From contig NC_081407.1 in assembly GCF_030272615.1 (NCBI RefSeq), positions 98,253,897 through 98,317,896 of the forward strand: a DNA stretch of 64,000 nt. The letters run 5' to 3'. This document shows positions 11,656 to 23,576 of this stretch, in pieces; the first letter of the stretch is position 1, and each line of letters opens with the position of its first letter. Source of the stretch: Cryptomeria japonica. Taxonomy: Eukaryota > Streptophyta > Pinopsida > Cupressales > Cupressaceae. The notes under the pieces are model-generated. The model did no database searches and was not told where the DNA came from. It saw only the letters and a program-made list of their open reading frames with translations. The position numbers and the translations under genes are program-made.

Positions 11656-11740
11656 CCTAGATTACCCTCTCCTTCTCACCTCTTTCCCTCTCTCCTTTTG
11701 TTGATACTTCCATCTGCCCCTCTCCTCCTCGCCTCTGAAT
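11157..11740 (-). repeat. Pyrimidine-rich block, inverted copy of the purine minisatellite
   Basis: The same phrases appear as reverse complement: ctctttgttgatacttcc at about 11178, and versions at about 11270, 11480 and 11695, with ccctaattatcc segments between them. An uninterrupted (CT) run of about 41 units occupies 11571-11652. The two blocks face each other across about 10 bp near 11150, forming a large potential hairpin. Confidence 0.8.
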
Positions 11741-11764
11741 TTTATTGCTAGATTGTAGATATAT

Positions 11765-11940
11765 AAGTGTAGAGCTTGAGAGAGAGAAAGAATGAAGGAT
11801 TCAATGAGAGTTAGAGAGATAGGTCTAGAGAGAGATGTATAAATATGGAAAAAAGAGAGGGAGGGAGCAACAAACAGGTTGGAGTGATAGGTTTAGATCT
11901 TAGGAGAGAGAGGTAGAGAAAGGAACAAAGAGAGATAACA
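11765..11940 (+). repeat. Purine-rich tract beside the right inverted arm
   Basis: Degenerate GAGAGAGATAGAG sequence. Read as the reverse complement it corresponds in position and composition to the pyrimidine tract at 2795-3133 beside the left arm. Confidence 0.65.
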
Positions 11941-12039
11941 TGGTTTACCAAAATTTATTAAACTCAACAAAGTTCCTAAATTCTCTAATATTAATTACTT
12001 ATTTAGTTTTTCAAGTATTTTGAAATGATTGTTACAAAA

Positions 12040-13035
12040 AAATTCATGAAAGAGGGAATTCATATGAAAAAGTTGTGAGATTTTGATGTTTTAAAAATGA
12101 AGGATGAATTTAAATTAATTATAATTATTTTTGAATTAAAAAAAATACTACATATTCCATATCGTACATCTATGAATCACCTTTCCAATGCCTATAAAAA
12201 TTCAAAATTTTGATATGAAACGTAAAAGTTATGCCCATTTTATTAAAATGTGTTTTTTTAAAAAAATTTCATAATGAATATCCATTTTAAACAGATATCT
12301 GATTTGGTTTCTAAAATGGATATCCACTTTGAATGGATATCCAATTTTGAAAATATGACATCATAGCAATGACGTCAAGAAATAGATATTCGTTAATAAC
12401 AGATATTCGTTTTTTCTGAAATAATTTTTTCCCTTTTTAGTCTTGATTGATAGGATGATTGAAAAACATCTATAACTTTCAAACTGTACCACATTTTTGA
12501 ATTCAAAACATGTGTCACAGTCTATGGTTCACCTACTATAGGATTAAAAAAATTGAATTTCATAAGTTTTGATCAAGTTAAGGTGGTCAAACATACGAGT
12601 TTTTATATTTCTAAAAAGTTGTAGTAAAAAATTCATAATTAATTATTTATTTCAAAAAATTACAAAAAAATATGTGTCACATCTAGACATGAGTCTACTA
12701 CTTATATTTAAAATCTTATAAAAAAATATTATGATTTGATTGTGGTTAGGGTGGTCAAACATACACCTACCTCTTATCTTTTCCTGAAATTTTAGTACTA
12801 TTGCATTGAAATTTCAAATTTTCCTCAAATAGATTTATTTTTGTAGAAAACAACTAGTAGCTTAGAAACTACTAGCTTAGAAACTACATTCAATTTTCTA
12901 CAGATTTTGTTCTTACATATTTTTAAAATAATGTTCATAACATTCAAATTTTTACGTCAAGTTGCCTAACTCTGTTTTTCTAAAATTTCATTGTCACTTA
13001 AGGGCTTGTTTTGGCCCACCATGATCCTGCACATA
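12040..13035 (-). repeat. Right arm of the long inverted repeat
   Basis: The outer end is CATGATCCTGCACATAC (13019-13035), the exact reverse complement of the left-arm start. Inner landmarks (ggatatccattt-like blocks, atgacatcat, gttatgcccatttta, acctttccaatgcctata) repeat those of 2337-2790 in inverted order. The right arm is longer than the left because about 500 bp near 12430-13000 has no clear counterpart. Confidence 0.75.
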
Positions 13036-13850
13036 CCCAAACATTACTCTATACGTAGTAAATTTTATTATTTTTTCTTCAATATTTTATATTTATAACT
13101 AAAACATTTAGTGCATGAATTTTTTTTCTGTAATTTTGATAAATATATATTTTAAAATAAATATTAAAAATTTTGTACTAAAACACAATTGTTTTCATAG
13201 GATGTCACCTTTTGCCTTAATTATTTGTTCAAAATAAAAAAAAATTATCCTGGCATGGAATATCTTCTCTAGTGAATCATATTTTTATTTTTAATAACTT
13301 CATTATTATTCTTGACAAGATAATCAACCTTATATTTGATGTTGATGACCTATTTTTAGTAAGAAAAAAAATTAAAATTTTAAAAAAATTACATTTTTAA
13401 TTACACTTATATATCTACAAAAAGTATTTTTATGAAAAAATTACATTCACATAAGTAGGAGTCGTTGAAACATCAAATTTTCATCAATTTATTTTTTGGT
13501 AAATTGGCCCCAAAATTGTGTTACATATGTATCTAGTGGACACTTCTAGTTCGAAAATTTGTGGCCCATATCTAAGTTAGCTAGACCATACATTTCACCA
13601 AAATTGACTTTTAATTGGAAATACTTAAATTCATTTGTGTTGATAAGCTAGCCAAAAAGCATGACATAGTCATGATTTTTTTCTCACAAGATGGATGAAT
13701 TGTAGAGAAATCAAGGTTTGTATTGGCTAATACAAGCTTTGATATGATGCACCCGCCCTTATCAAGATCAATAGTAAGGAGGAAAGATAAAGTATATAGG
13801 ATATACAGGTAGATAAGATTAAGAAAGACTATAACACTAAGATTAAGAAA
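13036..13850. other. AT-rich spacer
   Basis: No gene or domain is visible. A 19-bp phrase, aagattaagaaagactata, is directly repeated at about 13818-13858, next to the point where the gypsy RT homology stops. It may mark the deletion junction. Confidence 0.5.
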
Positions 13851-13859
13851 GACTATAGC

Positions 13860-14880
13860 CAATTAAGTCTTTAAAGGTTGTATCCATCATTCTCTAGAAT
13901 GTTGCTTTGACATTGATTAAGCCAAACGACATCCTATAGTATCCATAAGTCCCCCACTTTGTAGTAAATGTTGTTTTCATGCGGTCTTCATGGTTCACCA
14001 AAACTTGGTTATATCCAGAATAAGCATCTAGGAATGACATCATCTGTGAACCATTAACAATTTGCAATTTTTCATCCAGGGAAGGGAGTGGATAATTATC
14101 TTTTTTCGATACTATTGAGGTTGTAGAAATCAACACAAATTCGAATCTCCCAATTATTTTTTTCTTACCGACACCAAGTTGGCAACCCAAGTAGAGTGGT
14201 GTACTGGGAAAACAATCCTAGCAGCAAGTAGCTTTTGAACTTCTTTAAAAATCAAGGGCTCTATCAATGAATTGATCAGTCGCTACTTCTGTCTAAATGG
14301 ATATGTATTGGGTTTCAAAGGTATAACATGAGTGATGATGTTGTATTAAATGTTTTTTAGATCCTCATATCCCCATGCTATAACATCAATGTATTCCTTT
14401 AAGATTTGTATAATTCTCTCCCTTTCAGTGGGAGTGCAAATCTTCCCAATATAGACTATCTTTTCTTGACCATCTGGACCAATATTGTGTGGTTCATATT
14501 TTCCAACATCTAAATCCATGGTCAATCTTTCTTTTATCCAAGGATCAAAGTCAAAAAGTTGTTATAGAGTGACCATACCTTTGGGAATGACATTTGTAGG
14601 TAAATTGATAATTTCTTCATCCCCATCTTCATCAGTAGCATCTGATCTATCCTCTTCATCAATGATCTGCTCCTCGAAAACACCATAATTAGCAAGGAAA
14701 GCTAGAATATGTCTATCTTCCTCAAAAACTTGGAAATGCTTGATGTTGTCAGGCACAGCGGGTGTGGAGACTAGCTCTACAAAAAACCTTTTCAAAGGAG
14801 ACTGACTTACTAGTTCTAGTGTACTTGCTACTATAGCCAATGGACCTGATATTCCATTTCGTTTCCTGGGCACTAATTAG
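13860..14880 (-). pseudogene. Gypsy reverse transcriptase, N-terminal part
   Basis: The clearest part is 13894-14190, with SKKDNYPLPSLDEKLQ, MMSFLDAYSGYNQV (RT palm entry, first catalytic D of the LDAYSGY block), TTFTTKWGTYGYYRMSFGL and INVKATF. Upstream (14200-14870) the frame gives a ...GPDGQEKIVYIGK... linker with several stops. The catalytic YxDD box, connection and RNase H that should follow are missing, because homology ends at about 13850. The product would have copied element RNA; this copy is dead. Confidence 0.85.
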
Positions 14881-15194
14881 ATATTAAAAGCATCAAAGTC
14901 TTCAATCAGTCCCCATACCCGGTTCCTATATGCTGCTAACCTTTTGTCATGACATGCATACTAGCTTCTTACTTGTTTAACCACCAATTTAGAATCTCCT
15001 TGTACCCTTAAGCATTCAGCCCCCTTTTTATGAGAAAAGAGGAGTCCTCTAACTAAGGCCTCATATTCAGTCATGTTGTTAGTGCAAGGGAATTGGAGTC
15101 GATAGGAGGCTAGAAAGGTCTTCCCTTTGGGACTAGTTAAATCAACTCCTGCTCCACTACCTTGCTTGGATCTAGATCCATCAAACTTTAGAAA
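14880..15194 (-). pseudogene. Gypsy-associated (plant-type) RNase H domain
   Basis: The minus-strand translation contains KFDGSRSKQGSGAGVD at the N-terminal end, then CTNNMTEYEAL, then a VQGDSKLVVKQV block. Together these resemble the FDG...TNN.AEYEAL...GDS pattern of the second, archaeal-like RNase H acquired by plant Tat elements. It lies between protease and RT. Stop codons flank the best block. The domain removes RNA from RNA:DNA hybrids in an active element. Confidence 0.8.
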
Positions 15195-16270
15195 CTAGAT
15201 TTCATCCTTCAATTTCTTTACATTCTTCGACTTAGGTTCAGTGATCAATGGAGGAAGATTAGTTTCTAAAAGTGGTTGTTGTTCCTTGAATTCAATGTCT
15301 TCTAACATCTGAGGTTGTTCATTTATAGGCTCCAGTAGTATTTTGACCATATTGGGAGTGGACTGCTCCGCTTGAAGCTGCACGGGAGATTGAGTCTCTT
15401 CATTCCCCTGCTTGGGTGGAGTCTCCTCATTCCCTTGCTTGCCAATCTCAACTATAAGGATCTCCTTCTTGCATTGCTCTGGTTGGGAGTTTTCTATTAT
15501 AACATTCTCCCTTTGGAGAATTACTCTCTCATGGTTTGGTACTTCAATTTCTTCAATTTTGGAACCATAATCAATATCTTCACAAGGAACTGGACTCATC
15601 ATCTTTGTAACTTCATTTTGGCAAGGGATACAAAATATCTCTAAATGTTCTTGATGATGTATCCTACACCATTGTGGGAGTAACAAATATTGTACTTTGA
15701 CATCATCTCCTAACAGGCACATCCCTTGTTTCATTCCTGCAATAAAATCCTTAATCATCCCCATATGCTTTGCCACATCAATTTGGCGGGACTGGGGAAC
15801 TATAGGTGCAGAGAAAGTGAGAACTTCATTTACTCTACAAACCCCTGGACTCACTTTAGCATATGCCACCTCATTGGGAGCCCCATAATCTGTGACCAAT
15901 TTCTTCAACTTGGGTTCATTGTCAATTAGAATCTGGTTACTTACACCCTTCCATGGAAGCCAAAAATATGTAAAACAGGTTGAGAAGTAACCTCCCAAAG
16001 TTTTTGACCAATCCCTAGTGAGAAGCATCCCATATACCTATGGAATATCAACTACTTGAATGTCAATTTAACATGATATGCACATATCAACACCCAACTG
16101 GATATATACGTCTTTCAATTCCCCAATCACATTAACCTTAGTCTTGTCCAATTGTACCACCTTGCTATTTGCACGCACCGGGTTGAGACCAAGCTTTTGA
16201 CATATAGAATAAGGCATTATGTTTCCAGAGGCACCTAAATCTACGAAACAATTATGTAAATTCTTTCCAC
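15195..16270 (-). pseudogene. Gypsy aspartic protease and downstream spacer
   Basis: The active site CFVDLGASGNIMPYSICQ reads from 16227-16260. DLGAS, with L in the second position, is usual for plant Tat/Athila proteases. After a stop near 16040 the frame reopens at 16028-15195 with LLTRDWSKTLGGYFSTCFTY, the protease C-terminal segment, followed by about 200 residues of acidic and Gln/Glu-rich spacer. The protease would cut the Gag-Pol polyprotein. Confidence 0.85.
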
Positions 16271-16499
16271 ATATCTTTTAAACAACAGAAATGGCAGGTT
16301 TTTGACAGCATCGTTACTAATATTAGCATTAACTTCATTTAAATCACCCATCTTAACCTCATTGCTCTGAGACTCCAGTTGTTCCAATTTCTTAAGAAGA
16401 GCCTTCTTTTGTTTGGGGCAATATCTCAATACCTCCATCAATGGCATAGTTGTTACAGTCCTCTCCATCTCCTTAGTAACATCAAAAGACCCTTTTGCA

Positions 16500-18559
16500 A
16501 CATATTCTTGGCCTTGGAGTTGTCTAGGACGTGTTCCTTAAGAAGCTTGAGGAGGGGGAGGATTGTTACTTGCATTTGCATCAAGAGGTACAAATCTGCC
16601 CTTTGGGGGAGGCGTTTCTGTCAACGGTGCCTTTCCTTGACTTCTAAGGTTGTAATTATTCCTGGTTTGAAAGGCTTGTGCATCATAGACACATGGTTCA
16701 CCTTCAACTTCTGCTTGAAACTCTTTGTAGAGGAATGTGTTAACCAACATTGTTGTATTAACCTTTTCTGGTTCCTCATTAGAGAATCTCGTCGGTTGAG
16801 AATCAGCTTGAGCAATCCTAATCATCTTTTCAAATTGGGCACAATTGACTTCCAAATGTGATGCTGTACCAATTTGTTAGTAAATTAATATCTACTAGGT
16901 TAACACTTTATGTATTATTATGGTTGTCTCTTGTGTCTGGATGGTCATGGTTTACCCCACCATTGTTTGGACCCATTTTCCATTGTCTATTGTATGGCTT
17001 GGAGTTATACCTTTGATTTTGATTCTGATTATTATAGCCTCGCTAATTATTATACGTTTGAGATTGGTTATACCCTCCTGGAGGGTTCATCTTTAGTTGA
17101 CTCAGATCTGAAGTAACTTGTGAAATCATCTTCTTTAATGCTTCTACTTCAGTGGATATGTGTGACCCTTGACTTTGAAGCATCGTAGTTGGGGCTTGGT
17201 TTGTTGTGTGGGGATTACCAAACTATTGATTTGTCCCTTGTACTTGACCAGCATACTGTGTTTGGATAGGGGCAGCATTGGTATTGTTCTACCAAGTTAA
17301 AGCTTGAGCAGCAAACTATTGACTAGCTTGAGGTTGAGGTGCATAAATTTGTATCGGGCTCATTATTGGGGCTCCTATTGGTAAAGATGATGGTACCCTG
17401 GGGAGTTGGTTATAATTTCCTTGGTTCACTCCTATGGGCAAGTTGTATCAAATCCCCCCAAGTGTTTGATTAAAGTATTGATTCATGTTGATTGCCAATG
17501 CATAAACCTTCGCCAAGGTATTCCTTTGATCTTCAGGCACACTCTTTTTGATAAACATATCGCTCCATGGGTCAATGGTTCTCAAATATGAATCAATTGC
17601 TACATTTGATGCCACTTGATAAGGAGCATGTAACCTCTTGTATGCCCTTTGAAAGTTGGTATTAAAAGTTGTCAAAGGTTCATTTGGTGACTTCTTAAGG
17701 GAGGCAAACTGATGGTACAATGTTCCAGGATCAACATACACTCGGAACTGATCAATAAAAGCATTTTCTAAAACATCCCAACCATTAATGGAATTTTCTA
17801 GTAGATTCAAATACCAACTATACTCGTTTTCCCCAAGTGAATATGGGAAGAGTTTACATACCACATCTTGATGTTCGATGTTGTTACGAAGCACTACATC
17901 CTTAAATGCTTCAATATGCTCATTTGCAGTCCTAGGTCCCCTAAAGTAGAATTTACTGCAAAACTTGTCTGGGTTCCTAGGTAGGTTGTGTATTCCTCCA
18001 GGTCTATTTCCCAATGGTGTGTGATCTTGGTTGAAGTAGGCCATTGCAGGTGGTGATGGTGGATTTTTTGTTACGAAAGGTGCAGCAATGGGTTGAGGAC
18101 TAGGGATTAACTAGCCTTCTACGTTGGGTTTGGATGATTGCACTGGTGAGGATGTTGAAGGTTGTCCCTTAACTTTATTTTTATTCTTCCTAGTCGCAGG
18201 TCCTAACTCTACTAAGTCTGATGGAAAAGAGTTACTCCTAAGAACTTTGTAAAACCTCTCTGGAGAGAAAGATGATATACGATCCAACTTAATACCTCAA
18301 TTTCTTGGTTGTGGAGGAGGTAGTTGGGGGTTTCTTTGTGCAAGAAGTTGCCTTTGTGCCTCCACTTCTATGCGCATACCTTTTTGCCTTTCATTGTCAA
18401 GGACTTGTCTAGCTTGCAACCAATCACTATGATTCCTTCTACTATCCCAAGCAAGAGTGTGTAGATGGGAAATGATGTTGTCTTGTTTGTAGTTGAGGTT
18501 GGGTTGCGTGAATGGTAAAAGTTCATCTCCTGGGAGTACCATGCTAGGTCATAGTGCAA
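16500..18559 (-). pseudogene. Gypsy gag, broken
   Basis: The best piece is 17448-18044, a retrotrans_gag-type core with HIEAFKDVVLRNNI, VCKLFPYSLGENEYSWY, WDVLENAFIDQF and LTTFNTNFQRAYKR. An N-terminal Gln-rich stretch (18297-18542, ARQVLDNERQKGMRIEVEAQ) and a C-terminal Gln/Asn/Pro-rich tail (17400-16880) surround it. There are stops and at least one frame change on either side. A conserved cysteine knuckle was not found. Gag would form the particle. Confidence 0.83.
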
Positions 18560-18600
18560 CCGTGCAATTGAAAGTTAAGGGGATTTGTGTTTTAGGTTGC

Positions 18601-18617
18601 CCTCCTTCTAGCACCAG
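18601..18617 (-). other. Candidate gypsy primer binding site
   Basis: The minus strand reads CTGGTGCTAGAAGGAGG immediately inside a TG...CA-type boundary (plus-strand TG at 18622). It resembles the TGGCGCTAGAAGGAGGG-like primer sites of plant Tat elements. The tRNA is not assigned. Confidence 0.5.
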
Positions 18618-18621
18618 TTTT

Positions 18622-19670
18622 TGTTGATGGGTGTTTTGACACACTCACCAACATTCAAGTAGTTTATGTGAACACTCACCACCTCTCCTGAAAATTAATA
18701 AGTTTTGGGAAACTTACTACTCCAAGGTCTCCATAGTCGAGTCTCAGCGGTGATGGATTGCTCAATAGTTGATGCAGTTGTACCTATTAAGGTGTCTGGT
18801 GGTTGAAACAAATTCCAATAACTTCCAATAACTTAACTTTTTTTGTTTTTTATGATTTAGGTTCTCTTTCAAAATAAACTGCAAAAGATAGATAAGGGAA
18901 ACAAGAAAATAACAATGAAACCAATACAATAACAACTTAATGAACTACGCAATTAGCACCCTGCAATCCAAAAATCATCAATATCATTCAAACCAGCATT
19001 CAATAACGGACCTCCAATAAACATGTAAAGTCATGCAACCTCACAAATTCATGGAAACAAATATCACCACAACATCATTCTATCACATTAATTCTCATAG
19101 ACCACTTACGTGCGCAATATGATTCATAAAGCAATTAAATATAAGACGAAAAATAAGTTGTTGATTTCAAACAATAGACATTACCAGATTGCAAAGAACA
19201 AATTCATAGCACATACGCATAGATAAGACAATCTATAAGATGCTTCTTGAATTAACTCCAAAGAATGTATCATAACATCTACTCAAACTCATAAAATCTG
19301 CATAAAAATCTCTAAAAGAGTATCTAATTGGGCCTCAAATCATCAATTTGTGGACCTTTACAATGAATCAAAATTTCTAATTTATAGAGTTTCTTGTCGT
19401 ACTTTCTAGGAAATAAACCTATCTAAATTAAGCTCTAAAAAAGCAAGGAGTCGCAGTTGACATGCAAGTCTCTGCCTTGAACTCCAATTGACTATTACAA
19501 AACTGTGACTGGGTGAGCATTACGAAAATGATGTTGCATGAGCCAACACTTTGTAATCAGGAAAAACTTGCTCAATAATCAAGGTACATGTTGGAGCAGT
19601 AGTTGAAGTCTCAGTACTAGTGTCATGCAAAATTCTTCAAAAATATCATGCTATCATTAGCAAGTGTATG
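18622..19670 (-). repeat. Possible gypsy 5' LTR, outer boundary not defined
   Basis: Non-coding AT-rich sequence lies between the primer-binding-like site and the end of the next coding remnant. The inner edge (tgttgatggg on the plus strand) fits an LTR end. No second copy exists in the window, so length and outer edge cannot be set. Confidence 0.35.
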
Positions 19671-19678
19671 CTTATCTT

Positions 19679-22600
19679 TCACTTCTTTTTATAGCTCTTA
19701 TAATTGCTAATGATACATGCAACTACCTTAGCAGGAGGATCAACAACATGTTTGATTCTAAACTTGTACTTCTTCAAAATCTCCTCTGCATTCTTACTTT
19801 TGTCTTCTAACTTCTCTATTATCTCTAAAGCCTGTTGGCATTGAGTTATTAAGTATGTGTATATATCCATTAACTCAACATTAAACACAACAAAAATTGT
19901 AAAATATCGTGCCACATATGTGTCCCACTGACGGAGTACATTGTCTTCCTCCAAGTGTCCAACAATAAGAATACCAAGCCCAAAAATACCTAACAACTGC
20001 TCTACAAACTTTTCATACTTCTTTATTGAACTAAGGAGAGTAGAACGGGTATTTGTCATGTTCTTTCCATAATGCCGAAGCATCTCAATCTACAAATCCA
20101 AAATGTATATATAGGATTGCAAATTTTTAACACTATCTCCTCCCAAGAGATCTTCCCCCATTATGATATCTTCCCTGAGATTCAAAATCTTATTCAAAAT
20201 CTGATATTGTTTATCCAAAATGTGGAGCTTTTGCTCCCACTATTGAGAACATGAAGCTAGAGCTTCACCTACCTGTGTGGCTTTCTTATACACTTCCATA
20301 GTATTCTGCAAAAACAAGCTAATTTTAGAAGCATTATTTTGTGCCCATGCTTTTGTAGTTGCATCCACCTTTCTCACTTCAACAAGTGTCTTCACACTGC
20401 CTTCCAAAAGTGATGAAGTTGAAGGTAAACTATCATCTACACACAAGTCCAGTGGCTTGCCCATTTCTATGAGCAACTGCTTGTATTTTTCCAATTGTGA
20501 TTTCACCTCTGAATGAGCAATGTGTTCTTTCTCTATCCTACTCCTCACCACACTGGTAGCAAGTTCCAAAGTATCCAACTCTCCCCACTTGGTCTGTTTA
20601 CCCAATTTTACTTGTGAAACTCAGTATTTAGGGGAGCTCTAATCTTCAACTTGTATTGAAGCAACAATATCAGCAATCACCTCACCTGAACCGGTCCTAG
20701 ACAAATTATGCGTGGTCTTTTCCCTCTTTGTTTTCCTTGGATCTTTAGTGATTTCTTGTTGTATGGTGACTTTCGGCAGTACCACTTTTTTTTTCTTCTC
20801 AAAGGTGAATCTCAACCACTGTGGTGTATCCTCATCCTTATCACCTTCATGTGGTATGATTTCTGCAATCACCTTGTGTACCTTTGACTGCTCTTCTGCT
20901 TTATCCTTTTCTTCCTCCTCATGCTCTAGAATTTGAATACCTTGGCTTGACGTACCTGGTTGAACTTGGTTGGTTTGAAGAGCAATATCAATATTAAACT
21001 ATTGTTGTTTGTGTAGCTCTCCTAACCTGTCACTTACTTCTTCTTCGAATCCTTTATCAGTTTTTCCTGTTTCTTTCAATTCCCCTTCAGTTGCTATTTC
21101 CTTTAATAAATTTTCTTGATCTTTAGGGGTTGAAAGAAACCTTTCATCATGTTCATCCTCGAGGTCAACTTTTTCTCTTTATTCTTCAACCGGCTACTTC
21201 TCTAGTAGATTCTGCTCATCAACGTCTATAGGATCCACCGATGCATGTTTCCTGAGCTGAACAAATTTATTTTTCTTTTTTCTTCTCAGCTTTTCTTTGT
21301 ACCAATTATACAATAGGTTGGTTGCTCATCCTCCTGATCAGAATCATATTCAATGTTATGAATGGTAACCTTTTCCATAGCAAGATTTAATATTTGCATT
21401 AATGGAGGCAATGTTACTGATGTTTTAGCAAAAATGTCACTTGGTGCAGACACAAGCGTTGTTATAGGGATTGCAGTGGCTAATGATGTCAAAATTGGAG
21501 CTTGTGTTGTTGCGATAGGTGGAGGCTTAGTAGATGTTGTTGTATCAGGAGGGGGTTGAGCAGATGTAGATGTTTCTTTATCAAGACTTTTCTTGCTCAT
21601 CTTTCTCCTTAGTGCCTTCTCCTGGTACTTGCCCAATAGAAACCCTAATGGGATGTACTTCTGCAAGTGGCACAGCTCCTAGCCCTCTCTTACTCCAAAA
21701 TATGTTGCCTTTTTCAATAATTCAGCCTTTTGCATTTGTTCCTTGACCTGTTCCAAAATCTCCTTAGTGGTTTTCTCAGCTCCAATAGCCTCGTCCGGGT
21801 TGGTAGATGTGTTCTTTCTAGAACTTGACCTAGTTCTTCGGGCATACTCCCTATGCACCTTCGACTGAGGATTATTAATGGCTGATTCTTTTTTCTTTCC
21901 TTTTGAAGCACTCGGCCTAATCCTTGAATTCAACCATTGTTTAGTTATCTTTATAACGGTTTGAGTTACTATATCTATATTTACATCTTCCTGCCCCGAC
22001 CATCTTATTAGAGAGAGGGGCTTCTTATTAATTCCTTGCTCTCTGTATGTTTGGTCTAATAATTCATCATCATCCCTCAATTCTTTAGGGAGATTGGTCT
22101 CTATTTCAAAATTTCTTATCTGTGGGATCTAGAGTCTAGAGTATTTTTTCTCTCTAACTTCAAAACTATCTTGGAGGTTGGACCAAAAGTCCTCTAACCT
22201 CGGTTTATGCCCATCATAAGCTTTCGACATCATCTGCTTCAATTTTCCATATGGATCATAGTGTTCCCGAGCATAATTAAATTCATTTAAATGCAAGTCT
22301 TGTAATTCTTGCTCGGCTGCCTTAGCTACTTGAATTTTTGAGCAAGAAAAATAACCAATTGAAATAGAGAAGTCCACACCAATTTTGTGTTTGGAGTACA
22401 ACAACGATTGCAACCTGACCATCTGCCTTACATACTCCAAGAGTATCACCCGGTTATTACAATATCTAGGCAACAACACAAGATTCCCTATGAAGCCACT
22501 AACCCTGATGTATGTGGACCGTTGAATCTGGATGAACCAACATCCTCATTCCCTTATTATTGGCATTGCCTCCAAGCTTATCTTGTAACCCTCATCACCT

Positions 22601-23500
22601 ATAAGCTTTATAATAATGGGAAAAAGGAAGGCATCATTTATCCTTTTAAAATGTACCCTTGCATTGCTTAGAGGGAGTTGAGTATAATACTCTCATACCT
22701 TCTTCTGCCCCTCTTCATCGTCGAGTTGGCCCTCTATTTGTAGTCCTGGAAACTTGCCTACCCGAGCAGCTACCTAGATAACATAAGAAGTAAAGAAAAA
22801 ATTCTTCATTTTATATACATCAACCAGTTGATTATGTATGTTATCGGATAATATTTGGGCCCAATCAAAATAGTAGTCATGTATTGAAACATCCAGGGGT
22901 GAAAATGTTAGCAATCTGGCTTACCGAAGGCCTTGCTCAACATGATAATTAGGTCCCGTTGCGGCTCCTTGAAATCAACCCTTAGGATGTCATTATATTT
23001 CAACCCTGTCTTCCTCTCCTCTTCGAGCCAGTTTTCATTCATGTGTCTCTTGCAAGAAGCGGTATCCTTGTCCCATACCTCCGCAACTTCATCCTTAGTT
23101 GTCAGCAGCACTTCCTCTCTTGAAGGAATACCAAATAGAAACCCTAGCATATCCGCTGACAAATCTATTACTGTTCGGCCTTTATCATTTGTGCACTTCC
23201 TAGTGTCTACGTTATAAAATTGTGCAATGGTCATAATGAATTATGGGGCTTGGACAGATTGTGGAAAGATTGTCGCCTCCATTACCCCCGACCTCTTAAT
23301 TCTCCTGTAAGGAGCATCCAACCTTGGCTTGTCTAATTGAGTTCTGATGTCCTCCAGTTCAATATGTCCCACTCCAGTATCTGTTACCCACTTGATCTAG
23401 TCATTAATTTAGAAGTGTATGTTTTTCCTTGGTAGTGGTACTTCATGGTTGAAGGTAGCTTATCCAACTCCTTAATTTTCTTGTTGGAGGTTGGGTCCAT
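19679..23500 (-). pseudogene. Unrecognised large coding remnant (ORF X), about 3.8 kb
   Basis: A chain of minus-strand frames carries protein-like composition from an ATG at 23498-23500 (MDPTSNKKIKELDKLP) to a Lys-rich stop at 19679. The best pieces are 23234-22908 (VIDLSADMLGFLFGIPSREE, then FKEPQRDLIIMLSKAFG), 22479-22129, 22080-21679 (basic, RRTRSSSRKN), 21666-21286 (Thr/Pro-rich), 20872-20639, 20605-20240 and 20083-19679 (the last two coiled-coil-like). The build is a globular N-terminal domain, a charged low-complexity middle and a helical C-terminus. I do not recognise the family. It may be a transposon-associated plant ORF or a dead lineage-specific gene. Stops and frameshifts occur throughout. 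Confidence 0.6.
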
Positions 23501-23530
23501 TTAATTTCTCTGATCTGCAAGAAAGAACAA
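23501..23530 (-). other. Candidate 3' splice site upstream of ORF X
   Basis: The minus strand reads TTGTTCTTTCTTGCAG directly before ATCAGAGAAATTAA and the ATG at 23500. It is a strong polypyrimidine tract plus CAG, so the sequence between here and the TATA box may contain a 5'-UTR intron. Confidence 0.5.
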
Positions 23531-23576
23531 AAAATTAGCCTATCACATAGTATCAAAATATGAATTTTATCACCCA

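Larger units (their letters stand above)
13850..18622 (-). mobile_element. Ty3/gypsy retrotransposon (Tat/Athila-like), truncated in RT
   Basis: Read on the minus strand, the order is primer-binding-like site (about 18601-18617), gag, aspartic protease with a DLGAS active site, a Lys/Glu-rich spacer, an RNase H of the TNNMTEYEAL type and the N-terminal half of RT. Homology ends near 13850, before the catalytic YxDD, RNase H and integrase. The DLGAS protease and the additional RNase H point to the Tat/Athila branch of plant gypsy elements. The 3' LTR is absent. The frame is broken in many places. Confidence 0.87.

Noticed and set aside
9717-11660. ORFs of 66-103 residues in the GA/CT tracts
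   Set aside because: They are products of simple repeat, with no start context and no domain.
10078-11740. Regularly recurring phrases that might suggest a CRISPR array
   Set aside because: Spacers are themselves repetitive purine runs, spacing is irregular, and this is eukaryotic DNA.
13611-13862. 83-residue minus-strand ORF after the gypsy RT
   Set aside because: Does not continue the RT motifs. It begins in a short duplicated phrase past the truncation point.
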